A DNA stretch of 64,000 nt from Earliella scabrosa. Its lineage: Eukaryota > Basidiomycota > Agaricomycetes > Polyporales > Polyporaceae. A program made the translations under genes and the position numbers. The stretch lies in contig JABYQQ010000005.1 in NCBI GenBank assembly GCA_022605405.1, positions 868,001-932,000 of the forward strand, in the 5' to 3' direction. Below the pieces are notes generated by a model. It did not search any database and had not been told where the DNA came from. It saw nothing but the letters and a program-made list of their open reading frames with translations. This document shows, in pieces, positions 49,369-62,051 of the stretch (the first letter of the stretch is position 1; every line of letters begins with the position of its first letter).

Positions 49369-49784
49369 ATGCTGGCTTACACTCTGCTTCTCTGCTTTGC
49401 GCTTCATATCTCCCTAGCTTGGGGTCAGTTTGGGTTCTTCGAGCAGATGTTTGGAGGGCATCAGCAGCAGCAGAGACCGGCAGGCGGCATGGCACAGTGG
49501 CAGGCGCATTCGGAAGCAGGTGAGCAAAGGCTCTTGTGCAGACTACTTCTTCGATAGAGATCTAAAGCCGGGATTTTACTAAACCCTGCGCAGTACCGTG
49601 CTCCACCTATCTCTGCCCAGACACCCTCGTCTGTGTAATACAGCCGTCAGAGTGTCCGTGTCCCGACGTCCAAGATATCAAGTGTCTCCTCCCGGACGCG
49701 CAGGATCAGGGGGCGTCGACGGTGGTGTGTGTGAGGGGTCAGGACGATTGTGCAGCGGTGCAGCGATTGTCGCAGAAGATTTGA
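49369..49784 (+). CDS. LCL2: Long chronological lifespan protein 2 (LCL2)
   Basis: Two exons (49369-49519, 49594-49784) give 113 residues. A cleavable signal peptide (LAYTLLLCFALHISLAWG) is followed by QFGFFEQMFGG and a Gln-rich stretch. The conserved Cys-rich domain is PCSTYLCPDTLVCVIQPSEC, PCPDVQDIKCLLPD and VVCVRG. The FFGG/Q-rich/CPCP arrangement is that of fungal LCL2, a small ER-lumenal or secreted protein linked in yeast to chronological lifespan and ER-associated degradation. Compared with yeast it has an extra C-terminal Cys-containing tail (DDCAAVQRLSQKI). Confidence 0.9.
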
Positions 49785-51120
49785 ATGTGCCATAGGTGAG
49801 TCGCACTTTGTCGAATTTCCTTAGGTGATGGGCTCACTAGTCCCAAACGCATGCAGAGTTGTGTATCATGCCGTATCTGCTCCCTATACAGTATACACGG
49901 GACACCTGCCCCCAGTTCCTCGCGTGTCGTACTGGACTCCCTCTCGAAATCCGAAGACAGCCCGCTAGCCGTCTAGCAGGCACTGACAAGTTGGCTGTCA
50001 ATCCATGGACGGTGTCTACAGCATTGATCACCTTCGACCGGCGTTCGCCCTACCGATGAGTGAGGGTCGACTCAGTGGTGAGTGTAGATATTTTCGCGAT
50101 GGGTCGATGAAGGGTACTCCCTGAGCTACTAGTGGCGACATTAAGCGACCTTTTTGACACCTGCGCGAGCCGACCGGACCTGGGATCGGACCCGAGACGT
50201 CAGCACTGTTTTACTCGCGGCCAACAGTTGCTAGAGGGTGAAAATTGCCCGGCCAGCCCATACGTAGCTGAGGTACGCACCACTCCACGACAGTCAAATT
50301 TGCACCTGCAGCATGCGGTCTTCCTGGCGTCAAACATGCCCACCCTGGAGCGTTCGTTCCTGGTCCGAACTTAACCACATGTGTTGACGATCCAGATCCC
50401 ACATTCCACATTAACTGCGCTGACAAGCGTGCGCCACGGGCATTTCACGGCGCTCTCCTTTAATGCCCGCGTTCAGCGACAACGCAACAGATGTCTCCAA
50501 CACTGTTTTGCCATAGCGCCACCTGCTTCAGCTGCAGCAGAGACGTGGATTTAAACGGGCAATGGGCATAATTCCCTCGAACACACGCCCGGACGCGAAC
50601 TGTTAGGCAATCGTCAATCGTCAATCAATCCAATGCTGTCAAGTTTGGCTAGTGTCTAAGTTAACGACACTGCTTCCGGGCATATACGACCCCATTCAAT
50701 CCATGGCATGTTGCACTATCTCGCACTACGCGGGGAAGGTAAAACGCAAACCCATCACTTGGGCCCGGAATGTCGTCAGCCGTCTCAATAGGGGTTGTAT
50801 TACACTGGTGTACCATCCCGGGGATCAGCGGCCAGCCCGCGCCGTCCTGACATTGGTCTCGCGTCTGCATCGTGCAATACGTGCACTTGCTGCGACATTC
50901 CGAATGCTGCGTACAGGGCTGACTCTCCCTAGCACTAGCGCAGATTGAGAAAGGTCGAGAATCACGGACGCAGAAAGCGCGGCGAACGCACGGCACCCCT
51001 TGCGACTCCGGCTAAGTACAGATTGTGAAGAGAGGCCTGGCCGCTCACGGACATCGCCCCTGGGACTGTCGCAGCATCGCCTTGAACACCGGAGAACATC
51101 CGACCCACTGGGAGGGAATC

Positions 51121-51145
51121 CTCCCTGGGACTCCCTGGGACTCCC
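51121..51145 (+). repeat. 10-bp tandem repeat, 2.5 copies
   Basis: CTCCCTGGGA repeated twice plus CTCCC, perfect. Confidence 0.7.
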
Positions 51146-51899
51146 ATCAGTCTCGTGACCTGTCCAAACAAATGACATAAGCGTACCTTCCCTAGTAATC
51201 ACTGCGCGCAATACTCCTGCCAACGTCGTACTCGCAGAGTCTGAACTAAATTCTACATGTGCACACTGCACAGGACACTGCCCTGTGGTAAAGTTACGCT
51301 GAGGGGGGCCTGGTCACTGCTACTGTACACACAGCGCCAAGTGACCGGTAACAGTCAAAGACGGCGCTCTCAAGACTAAGTATCTCAAATGATCATGAGT
51401 ATCAGCGAACACGTTTGAGGTCGGACATTTTTGTCTGCACCACTGTCACGTACATCAGGCAACGCAGTATAATTCCTTACTTACACCCAGCCCACTCAGG
51501 CGCCATCCGGCGCTTGTATTACCAAATTGGGCCAATCCATCGAAATTCAAGTCTCTTCGCTGCTCAGGCGTATAACAATCTCATCTTGGTATTGTATCTT
51601 TGGGTGACGTTGATGTCCTGCAAGGTGTCCTTCTACTAGAAATTCGAGAGGAGTCTGGTGCAAGCGCGTCGAGCGGTCCGCTGTACTGAAAATAATTATA
51701 ATTATTACGTCACTGCTTCTCCGAGGAGTCAGCTGCAACGATACGCCTTCCAAGTTCCAATGCTACTTATCAATGGGATACACTACAAGGGGACGTGTGG
51801 GGAAGGTAATAGTTGACTCGCGAAATTGAGAGGAGGGCACTGGCGCTAAGGCTACATCAAGAGGTTGTGACGGTCGTCATCTATTTGGTCCAGTCACGT

Positions 51900-51922
51900 G
51901 GTCCCAGGGAGTCTCTGGGACC
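51900..51922. repeat. Inverted repeat, 8-bp arms
   Basis: GGTCCCAG at 51900-51907 and CTGGGACC at 51915-51922. The core CCCAGGGAGT is the complement of the 51121 tandem unit. Confidence 0.6.
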
Positions 51923-52387
51923 GGCTGGGCCCCAGCGGGTCGGATACTTTGGAACACCGAAGTAGCTTCCCGCTCATCGCTAAAGGAACTGCGTTTCCCA
52001 AGCACCTCTACAGGTGCTGGCGTGTGCTTCTTCTGTTACCGTATGTGGTGGATAACAACAATCCATGGTGACATCATTAGCCGCATTACCACTCCATCAA
52101 CACATGCTTGCACCGGAACCACGTCAATTGCCATCCGCAGCACTGGTAGGAGTGGCGTCGTCCGTTCGTCGGGGTGCTCACTGGGTACTCCCGTGTACTC
52201 AGTGTCACCCTTCTGGTAACTTCGACGGAGTCTTACACATACATCTCCAGGTGCGCATACAGTCACTGTGAGAGAATACGACCGGCATCCCATGCGGTAT
52301 TCTTACCAGGGGAGTACGATCTCACCGATTCACACGGGTAAATCCTGACGCATTAAGGTCATGCGCCAAGAGAATCCCCCCGCGTGG

Positions 52388-52394
52388 TATATAA
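52388..52394 (+). promoter_or_regulatory. TATA box of the PEBP-like gene
   Basis: TATATAA, 56 bp upstream of the start codon. Confidence 0.55.
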
Positions 52395-52449
52395 TGGAGA
52401 TGGCGGAGGTGAGTACGCCCCGAGTTCAACTTCGTTCTGTGCAGCAAGT

Positions 52450-53438
52450 ATGTTGACCCACCTCTTCTCTCTTGCCGCCATTGCAGTTTCGTATGTGGTC
52501 GCACAAAGCGGCTCGAATGTGACGATCGAGGACGTCACGCAGGCATTCACGGACGCCAAGATCGTACCGGATGGTGAGGTCGGCATTTCGTACTATGGAA
52601 AATTCCGCTGACACTAGCATAGTCTTGCCCTCCTTCAGTCCTATGGGCCTGTTGAATGTGGTGTTCACCGATAACACGACCAATACCAATGTTTCGGTTA
52701 CGCCAGGGATGAACTTGACACGCGAACGTAAGTGGCCAATCTATCTGTGTTGGGGTATAAGCGTCATAACATGCATGCAGAAACCGCTCTGCGTCCGACG
52801 GTGTTCTTCCAAACCAATGTGACGATGTTTGTTGAGCAGACGTATGTTCTGGCTATGGTCGACCCCGATGCGCCGACGCCCCAGACTCCGACCTTGGCGC
52901 AAATTCGCCACTTGGTTGCGCCTGATATCACTGTGAACGGGAGCCTCGCCCAGGGTGGGCTGCTCGTGAACAGCACCCCCGCCATCTCCGAATTCCGGCG
53001 CCCCACGCCGCCCGCTGGATCTGACCCCCACCGGTTCGTACTTTCTGCCGCTTTCTCAGGCAGGTGAGACATACGAACTGAAATGCGCTGCTTCTCGGCC
53101 GCCCCAGGTACATCCTTCTACTCTTCGTACAGCCTGCGGATTTCAGCACCGTCGTGCCTGGGATTCTCAATTCATCGACGCCCGTCAGCAACTTCAACAT
53201 CTCGTTATTCGCGGAGCAGACGGGGCTGGGAAGCCCCATTGCGGGCAACTTCTTCCTGACCGGACCGGACGCCAACTCTACGGCTGGCGCGAACTCAACT
53301 GACACTGCAGCGGCTGGCGCGGCCAGCTCAACTAGTCCTGCTAGTGACACCGGGTCCAACTCGGCCTTGGGTAGTCCGGAGCTGGGCGTGGCCGGAATGT
53401 CGTTTGCGATGGGCGTGCTGGGGATGCTCCTTCTGTAG
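52450..53438 (+). CDS. Secreted, GPI-anchored phosphatidylethanolamine-binding protein (PEBP) family
   Basis: Four exons (52450-52573, 52623-52727, 52781-53033, 53108-53438) give 270 residues. The signal peptide (LTHLFSLAAIAVSYVVAQS) is followed by a PEBP fold: MGLLNVVFTDN, YVLAMVDPDAPTPQTPT (the ligand-site DPDxP motif, ~110-117), QIRHLVAPDI and GSDPHRYILLLFVQP. The usual GxHR loop is DPHRY here. The C-terminus is an Ala/Ser/Thr linker ending in a hydrophobic segment (GMSFAMGVLGMLLL), a GPI-attachment signal. Several NxS/T sites agree with secretion. Basidiomycete relatives are known as cell-wall or surface proteins of uncertain ligand. Confidence 0.88.
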
Positions 53439-53709
53439 TCGTTCATTCCTCATGAGGACTCTTGATGATGTAAGTATTAGTGTCGATGTGTATTATCACT
53501 TAGTTACCGGTCCCATACCGGCGGATCATGATCATACGATGCTTGGAAGTGCCATGAGTTTGCAGAATATCGCCGGGGCGGAACCGACGAGTTGTGGGCC
53601 GGTTCTTGTAGAGTTGCCGTATTGAGAAAATAGCCGCCCCGGCCAGCAAGTGAGCAGGCGCTCCAGCCGCTGCCACACGCGTGTTGCACTTCATTCCTCG
53701 ACCTCCACC
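53439..53709. other. Intergenic
   Basis: 271 bp, nothing recognised. Confidence 0.3.
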
Positions 53710-54196
53710 ATGGCTATGCAAAGACCGACGGTGCGCCAACCCGTACTCGGTGCATTCTCTCAGAAACACTCACCTCTGGTCTGCTAGTCCAAACTGCCCC
53801 CAGGCGCGAACCGGATACTCTTCGTCAAGAACCTGAACTACCAGATTACAGGCGAAGACCTGTACGACTTGTTCGGACGGTACGGGAGTATTCGCCAGAT
53901 TCGGATCGGTAATGAGCAGAAAACAAAGGGGACCGCGTTCGTTGTGTTCGATGACGTGATGGATGTGAGTACCGTCCTTCTCGCACGTCTCCTCAAAATG
54001 ACCGGTAGCAACTCTCCGGTAGGCCAAGAATGCGCTAGACCATTTGAACGGGTTCCACTTGCAAGAACGGTACATCGTCGTGCTATACCATATGCCTGCA
54101 AAGCAGGATGCTGCTGCCGCTAAGGCGGAGCTTGCAAGGAGGGAAGAGGAACTGGCGCAGCTCAAGAAGAAGCATGACATCAAAGACGAGGATTGA
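53710..54196 (+). CDS. SF3B6: Splicing factor 3b subunit 6 (SF3B6 / p14)
   Basis: Three exons (53710-53742, 53788-53964, 54023-54196) give 127 residues, the normal length. It is an RRM protein of the U2 snRNP SF3b complex that contacts the branch-point adenosine. RNP2 is ILFVKNLNYQI and RNP1 is GTAFVVFDD. The p14-specific features are KLPPGANRILFVKNL at the start, DLYDLFGRYGSIRQIRIG, and the C-terminal LNGFHLQERYIVVLYHMPAK with a charged tail. Identity is clear. Confidence 0.96.
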
Positions 54197-54478
54197 GGGC
54201 CCATTGTATGTTACTGTTCCTTGTTCACAATAATTCTTCGTCTCATCTCTGGTCGCAGGCATTGCTAGTCGTTGTATCATTGTTGTATCCATATGTTGTC
54301 GATGCTATCCCACAACTACCGCCCTCACGTACCCCGGTGTCCGACGCATGGTACTGCCCGGTTCGCCATCACAAAGTCAACCAAGAAGAATAATGTCATT
54401 CAAACGGATCTAACGCCTCTGAGCGTCACATACACTAGGGGAACTTAGGGTGTAGCGCCACGGGTGTGCTCCTTGCGT
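54197..54478. terminator. Convergent 3' region
   Basis: 282 bp between SF3B6 and the small Cys-rich gene. No gene is supported. Confidence 0.3.
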
Positions 54479-55089
54479 TCAGCGGTACCCGGCGGCGACG
54501 CAGGTCGGGCAGTAGGCCTGCTTCTCCTCGGCTGTGTATCGGTCAGTGTGTGGCCAACTGCTAGTGGAGGACGTATGACTTACTGTACTGCTGCGGGGCA
54601 GAGCGGCTGTAGTCTAGGTTAGTCGACAGGTCATGACAGATTCACCCTAAACTCACTATTGCCAGCAGCGCTTCTTGCAGGCTTCTCCCATGCAGCTCGG
54701 GGGGTGGTGCGGACTGAAGATGCAATTGTCCACGAAGCATTGGACCTATGGTGGGATGTTATAGTAAGTCAAGGCGTAGGACAAGCGCAGGAGGACTGAC
54801 GATTTCGTCGGGTGCGGTCACGCCATGGTTGCACCTGTGCGCAGCTATGTCAGTAGGTCCTTCGTCGTCCTTGACGGTCACTGAACCTTCTGTAGATGGT
54901 CCTGACTCTGTAAGAGGTCACGATTAGTCTCCGTTGATGCAGAGACAGCGAGCAAGCACCTACTGGCGACGACGGCACATATTGCTTGCGGTGTATGAAG
55001 TCGAGAACGTGCTTGTGAGCGATGAGATGTTGTGAGACGAGGAGTGCTGGGCTCGTTTGCTGAGGAACTTTGGAGAGGTTGGGGGTCAT
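54479..55089 (-). CDS. Small Cys-rich protein of unknown function
   Basis: Five exons on the minus strand (55089-54964, 54905-54801, 54745-54657, 54606-54584, 54531-54479) give about 131 residues. The core has spaced Cys/His residues: HRCNHGV, VQCFVDNC, HHPPSC, EACKKRCWQY and YCPTC. This could bind zinc. I recall similar uncharacterised basidiomycete sequences but cannot name a family. The last four exons join well. The 5' end is uncertain because a TATATATA run overlaps the chosen ATG and the second exon needs an AGAG acceptor. No signal peptide is seen with this start. Confidence 0.55.
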
Positions 55090-56027
55090 ATATATACGGT
55101 GAGGGATATCCTACAAGTTGTGCTTTCATGCACATGCTGACAGCAAGGTCTGTTGCTCACAGTACGCGCTGTTGGTGTACTATACCATTTTCTTGCGACC
55201 CTATTCGACCGACTGTATTCAGCAGGATGGGCCGCCGCGGTAGACTTGACCGGAATCGGCTGCCTTGCAAGATACTCTTGCGATTGGACCGCTGTTCTAG
55301 CGCCATATCTTCGCAAACATGAACGCCGGACTGCTCCCAGCAGGTATCGGGGGCTAAGCAAGGAACCACTCTCAGATTGGGCACAGCAAACACCAAATTG
55401 TGCCACGCGAAACGAAAGGCTGCGCGCGAATCCCGAGTCTGTGCTCGTTCCCCACTGTGTTCCGCACTCCATCTTCGATTCATTACTCTCACTGACCTAA
55501 TCTGCCCTGGCTAGCGATCGCTGGTCTCATACCAACCCTCCTGTCATGCTGACGGTTGCCCCGTACTGCACCCGCTGTGAGTGGAGAGTATGCCCTTGTT
55601 GTTATGCCACTGTCATCCCGAGACAACGGCAAATTTCCATTCTGCACAAACCGGAATTAGCGTGCGGCGACTCATCTTGCGTGTCTGGCTTCGCTCGTGA
55701 CTTGGCAGCCTCGTCCCTGGCGTTCAATGTCATATGTTTCTCTTGCGACCACGCACTCCTATGTCCGTTATTCGGATCGGTGGTGGCGATAAACGAGACC
55801 AGTCCCCAAGGGCATCCGACATCTATCGTGGTTCACTTACGTCGTCCGTCCTCGTCGTGCTATCTCCACCAACTCTGAATAGCCTTGCACCGGAGACCAA
55901 GTGACTATTTAGCTCAGGTCACTTTGTGGAAGGACTAACATGGAAGCATTCGAAAGCGGACTCGACAGCAGTTAGCTACATATAGACGCTACAATACTTT
56001 TCCACAACGCCCAATACAGATCATCAT
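55090..56027. other. Gene-free interval
   Basis: 938 bp with no supported gene. A TATATATA run (55089-55096) may be the promoter of the small Cys-rich gene. Confidence 0.4.
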
Positions 56028-59000
56028 TCATGACATATCAACGTCAGAACTCGCATGGTCGACCGGCATCACCACGTCGAACACCCCTGTACCCGTATAG
56101 CTTAGCCTGCCCATAACGATGTTTCCGGATGGTGTGGTCAAGTCATCAAAGTCGCCGTGCAAGGTGGCGTCTGACAGGAATGCTGCGGTGGTTTCGTATG
56201 ATGCCTTGAGGAGCGGTGACGGATTGGTGGATATCCCCTTACGGTTGAAGGGCTTATAGCCGCCATCGAAAGTCTGCGAGGCACCGTAAGCTTGCATTAG
56301 TCACTACGGTTCCGGCGCAACGCACCATGTAATCGGCGATAAGCTCCAGGTGACGGATGTCAACGTCGATCTTGTAAACGGCAAAGACGCCGCCGATTTC
56401 GCGCAGGATGGCCGCACGCGCAGCCTCGACGCCGTAAGTGCAGAGCAACGCGTAGATGTCGTTGGAGTAGATGCCATCCTCGTCGATGATGCTCTCGCCA
56501 AGACTGCACGCGTATTGCCAGAGCCCGGAAATATTGGATCCGTTGGTCGTGAGCTAGGCATGGACGACATGAGCATATTTGTCAGGTGGTGGCGCGGAGG
56601 TTTGCACCTACAGAATAGATCTTCTCCCCGTTCTTCCCGTCCTCTTCGTTCATGAAACAGTCCGTGATGCCTGGGATCTCACGGACGACCGTTTTGAGAC
56701 AGACTCGCTCGACTAACCCAACAAGTAATAATTTCGGCATCGTGGAGCCGAACTAGGCAACTGTCATCAATACCGAGTTCACACAACACAGGGCTCAGGA
56801 GACGTACCTGCACTCCGATCGTACACCCAGAATCGCGGAACGCAAACGACGTGGCGCTCGGCAGGTTCTCCATGAACATGCTTTCGACGCGACTGTGCTC
56901 CGCTTCCATCTCCTGCCCATCTTGATCCGCATCTTCCTCGCCGGTCTCGTCGTCGGATTGCGAAACGAAGGCAGCTTCGATGTCCCCGTCATTCAGTTCG
57001 CCTCCCTGGTCCGCGTCCTCGTCGTCCTCGTCCTCATCCTCGTAGGTCGCCTGCTCCTTTCGTTGGCGTTTCATCTTTGACGTCGTCGCATCGCCGTCCC
57101 CAATCTCGCTTGCGTCGTCGTCCTCATCGCGCCGCCGGCTCCTGGGATCCTCTCCCTCTTCCTCGTCGGCGGCCGCAGCGCCAACCTGCTCCCGCACCGC
57201 CCGGCCCTTTCCAAGCTCCGAACGCTGGCTCTTCAAGTCCGCGTCAAGCTTCTTCAGTTCCATCTGCAGCTCCTTCTTGAATATCAGTGGGAAGCGCGTA
57301 GCGAAAGAGGCCATGATCTCAATCGGAGTCACGTTATACTCTTGCTCGTACTCGGAGCGCGGGTAGAACACCAAGTCGATTGTGAACTCTTTGCTGCGAG
57401 ACTCCCCATTCAGGATGAGCTGCTCGGTGACCTTGACCTTATCGACGATGTGGGAAAGAGACAGCCGGCTAGCTCTCTTGCAGAAACGGTCAATGTCCGA
57501 TGGAGTCGTGTTGTGCCGGACCCTCATGCTCATGGACGGTGTCTTGGGTTTCTGCGAGGCCGTCATCACGATCTCTCGCAGACGAGGGATACCCAGTGTG
57601 ACGTTGGCCGCCCCGTGGCCTTCACAATTGACAGTCAGTATGCAGGAGATGTAAGAGCCGGGTCATGTACGAACCAGCGAAATGGAAGGTATTCAACGTC
57701 ATTTGTGTGGAGGGTTCTCCGACACTGAGATGGGGCCGTGAGTACAACTGATATGTGGCGGAGCGACTAAGCGAACATACCCCTGAGAGGCGAGCAACCC
57801 CACGGCTTCGCCGGGCTCCACCAAGCTACGCATGTACTTGACACTCGTCAGGAGGCGGAACTGCCGCTTGTTCACCGGGGTCTTGCGCCGCTTGAATCGC
57901 ACACCATCCCCGTCCTTCTCCTTCAACAGGCCGTGCGGGTTCTTCGAAATGTATTCTTCTACCTTGTCCGCGAACAGTTCAGACGTGCTTCCAAGGTTGC
58001 GTTGCGGTGGGTACTTGGAAAGAGTCGGTAGCAGCTTGTCACGCTTGTGTTTCTTCTCCTTGTACTTGACGATCTTCTTCATGTACTCGACCGCCTCCTC
58101 GCTAACCAGACCGCTCAGCTCCTTCGGCCTCAGTAGCTGGACGAACGAGACCTCGTTCCGAGCGATGAACTCGAACTGGGTGAGATGCTTCTGCTTCGTC
58201 ACGTCGAGCGAGTCGCCACCGTAATTGAACTGATAGACGGCGGAGTCGCTGCCGCGCACGGTGTTGTCGTAGTGAACGCGGATCCCTTCCAGATGCTTGA
58301 TGAGGCATCGCTGCAGATACCCTGAACGAGAAGTCTTAACCGCCGTGTCGATGAGACCCTCCCGGCCTGCCATGCAATGGAAGAAGAATTCTTGCGGCTT
58401 GACCCCGGTTAGGAAGCGGCTCGCGACGTAGCCACCGGCAATAGCTCGGGTCTCGAACGGCTTGAACGAGGGCAGTGTCTTCCCGCTAACCATCACAGGT
58501 ACACGACGGCCCTCCAACTCCTGCTGCCCGAGCGCGCAGGATATTTGTTGCGCGTTGACAGCGCTACCCTTTGCGCCGGATACGGTCATCGCCTGCATGT
58601 GGTTGTGAGGGAATTGACGGAGGAGGCCGTGGGGCATCACAGCATCGGCGATGGATTTCGTCAACTTCGCCAGCTTTCCCTTGACAGTCACGTCAAGGCC
58701 AGCCATCTTGCTGTCGTCACGGAGCACGTCTTCTAGCAGCGATCGCAAGACCGCAGATTTCTCTTTCGGAGGAGTGTTCTTCAACACTGGGAAATTCTCC
58801 ATGGCGCCCTCGGTGCCTAAGTTGACCCCCTTCGCCAAAAGCGCCGTTCGTTTCGCGTTCCCGTCGGGGGTCAGTGCGAGATCATCCATGCGACAAGTGA
58901 ATGCACGATGCTGGAGGTACTTGGTGAAGAGCCTGCTGAGAATACCGAGGAGCTTGCCAGCAATGTCGGCGCCGTACAGTTCGTAGACGGAGTGCACGAG

Positions 59001-62000
59001 ACCGAAATCAGAGGCGCCGAATGCCGACTTGTCCAAGACGCCGGATAGGAGCTCTCCGTCCATGAAAACGACCTTGTCTTCCTGAGAATCCTTCCCCCAC
59101 AGATGACCCGGTACTTTGGCCTGAGCATTCAAGTTCAGGCCATCGAAGTTGCCAGGAGTGATATTCTTGAGGATGGTCGAGATCTGTCAAAGAAAGATCA
59201 CAAGGTGAGACACGAGCGGCGGTCTTTCCAGCACAAGCGGCCCGCGTACGATCTGCTTGCCTGTCCAGAGCGGTCTTGGCTTCCAGATTGTTGGGGGCAG
59301 CGTGACCAGGCGCCCACGATGCTGTTCAGGGTCATCTTCCGGCCTAAGGGCGCCGTACAGGAGCTGGAAATACTCTTCTCGCGTGAAGAAACTGTCCTGG
59401 GCTGTCATCCAGACGCCGGCGACAACATGATCCTGAATCAGCCCACGGAGGGGTTTTCCTGATGTGGGCACGAGATATTGATTGTCAGTGTTGGCGATGA
59501 AGTACGCCTCCGCGCGCGCAACTTGGTTCTCTAACAATCATACCGATGAAACGTGAGCATTGTCCGAGGAAGGATGTAACCCCTATACGTACGAGGGAAA
59601 TGGATGTTCATTTCTGATCGGACAGTTAGAGGCGTTCAACAACGAAGTACATGGTGGGCGTACCGTCACCATCGAAATCAGCTGTTGGGATAATTCGATT
59701 TAGTAGATGGCAACACGCCGATACGATAGGACTAACCATTGTACGAATTGCTGTGGAGCGATTGTCAGCACCCCCGCAATTGGAGAAGACGTAAACGTCA
59801 GGCTCACCAATTCGCGTAATGCATACGAATCGTCTTTTCGCCGTGCAACACCCGCGCCTTGTGGCACATCATACTCGGCTTGTGGAGCGTGGGTTGGCGA
59901 TTCAGAATCAAGATGTCACCGTCCCGAAGGTGCCTGTACACCTTCTTGTTGACAGCAGGAGTGGATGTATAGAGGCCATGTCTCTGCGCAGATCCGTGCG
60001 AGCCCTCCTGTGGCGTTAGCAACTGGTTTGCAATCGCCGTCCGCTGCTCGACACTCAGTTTGTCCTGCCAAAAATGAGTACTTCGTTCTGCTCCATACTA
60101 GATGTTTTCAGGTAGTGAAACGCACCAGATACTGTAGATGCCCGTCCTCGTACTCGACCATGGTGGCGCCGGGGTAGTCACGAGCGCCCGTGATCACGCA
60201 TTGCCGCAGTTCGTGGAAGTTGTTCGGCGTTACCGGCTCCGGGAAGGTCAATTTGCGTGCAAAGACAGGTGGTATACCAATCTCATTGGGCTCGATGTTG
60301 ACATCCGGAGAGATGACAGACCGGGCAGCATAGTTCACTCGTTTACCCTGACGCCGAGGTGAGTACACCACAGCGCTCGATGGACATCCGCGCGACAAAC
60401 CATCATGTGCTTCCGAAATAGGCCCTCCTTCTTCTCCAAACCTTGTTTCACACCGGCTGGTGGCAAGCGACCTTGTCGAATTGGCGTAGGATTTTTGCTG
60501 CTGTCAATGTAGCTGTTGACGTCGACCTGTAACTGGATGAGCGAATCGAGCAGCGACTGCAAGATACGTCTCCGCGACGCGTCGTCGACGGCTGACCCCT
60601 TGTCCGATGCGGCGCGGAGATTGTTATTCAAGTCTCGTAACCGGTACGAGGTCGTGAGAACCTTGGCGAGCAGTTCGTTCTGAGGATGCTCGAACAGCAT
60701 GTCTCCCAACTTTGCAGGCGGCCGGAAGCGAGTAGGGCTAACGGGAAGAACCTCCAAGAAGAACATGTCGGCAGACGCGAGGGAGAGGTTATGCTGCGTG
60801 AGCGGCGCGAATGGACCATGGCGACCGAAGAGTAGAGAGCACATGACGGATTCGTTGCGGAAGAGACGGCGTAGGTGAGCACGGCACTCCTCCGGAGCTA
60901 TGACCCGTTCGTTGCGACCACGGGCAGTCTTGACTTTGCCACTCGCGGACTTGGGCAGAGATTGGCCCTGTGCAGGTCGCTCTTCGTCTTCTTGATCGTC
61001 GGTGAAGACGTCCTCGCCCTCTTCCTCTTCCTCCTCCTCGCTTGATTCCTCGTCCGACGAGTCACCAGAACGACCGTTTGCATGAGTCCACCCCTGTTGC
61101 TGTGCGGAAGCCTTGACCTTCTGCTCGTCCAGCATGACATTGGGACGCTTCAAGCCTATGGCATCATGCTGCGCCTTCTGCTTGACTGTTAGGTCGTACT
61201 CGATGATCTTCGTGTAGCCCTCTTTGCGAAAAGTGTAGCCATGTCTGGGCAACGATGAGCCGCATTCGCGATAGCGAAGCACCTACACTCACGCGTTACA
61301 GTTGGTATTCTGGCATTTCCTGGTCATGGTGATCTTGATGAAGTCGTTGATGACGTCCTTTCGGGCCTGGTACACAAGATTGTCTTTGTATGCGTCGCGT
61401 TTGCTACTTGAGGCGGTGGCCATGTGTGCAGCAACATAGAGGTTGATGCGTTGCTCATACGCCTCGTACGTCTCCGTCGGCTCGTCATCCTCGTCTTCCA
61501 CCCCGCGGCTCTTCTTCGTCGTATAGTTGACGTCATCCAAGGCCTTTGCAGCGACAAGGAAGCCGTACTCCAGCAGCCGAAGTTTGGCGACAAATTTGCA
61601 CAGCTGCACGTATATTCGCAACTAGGAAGGAACGCAGGGAGGATTTGAAGACGTACCACAAACCGGCTCACTTTGAACCTATGGCAAAACAGACACGTCC
61701 CGCGAAGTAGATGGTACGCATTGACCATGAAAAGTGGGTGGAACACTGGCGAGGGAAGTTCTATGTGGCCATAATGACCCGGGCAGGAGAAGTAGGACAA
61801 GCGGCATGTAGCACATCTGCATATACTTGAGGGAATGCTCCTTGAACGAGGAAGGCGTGTACTCACATACTACTCTTGTCACTAGGCCCTAGTGCAGGGT
61901 CGTACAGTCCGCCAACAGTTGGCTGATTGATTTCGTCGAGGAGGACGGGGTTCACAATCTGCTTGACCGAGATTCGCCGTACATCTTCGGTAGTGAGGAA

Positions 62001-62051
62001 AGAGAAGGAGATACTCGCGACCGTCGAGGGCACAGGATGAGAGATGTTCAT
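56028..62051 (-). CDS. RPA190: RNA polymerase I largest subunit (RPA190)
   Basis: Sixteen exons (62051-61867, 61816-61657, 61621-61293, 61244-60401, 60347-60126, 60064-59808, 59750-59737, 59681-59664, 59613-59593, 59530-59250, 59183-57781, 57724-57675, 57619-56808, 56752-56612, 56553-56326, 56273-56028) give 1736 residues. The N-terminal clamp zinc site includes ICATCRL and CPGHYGH (~62-80). An acidic insert ([14 protein letters not shown]) and RPPAKLGDM follow. The active-site loop NADFDGDEM (~671-679) holds the Mg-binding Asp triad. The bridge and trigger regions lie in exon 11 ([20 protein letters not shown]). [18 protein letters not shown] and the long acidic Pol I-specific insert (~1410-1490) follow, then [20 protein letters not shown] and the C-terminal jaw. 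Pol I rather than Pol II/III is shown by the acidic inserts and the absence of a CTD. It transcribes 35S rDNA. Confidence 0.97.

Larger units (their letters stand above)
49785..52449. other. 2.7-kb gene-free tract with short repeats
   Basis: No gene model can be supported on either strand. It contains 2.5 tandem copies of CTCCCTGGGA (51121-51145), an inverted repeat GGTCCCAG/CTGGGACC with a 7-nt loop (51900-51922) built from the same core on the other strand, and a 16-bp AT palindrome (51691-51706). It may be decayed mobile DNA. The PEBP promoter occupies the right end. Confidence 0.5.
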
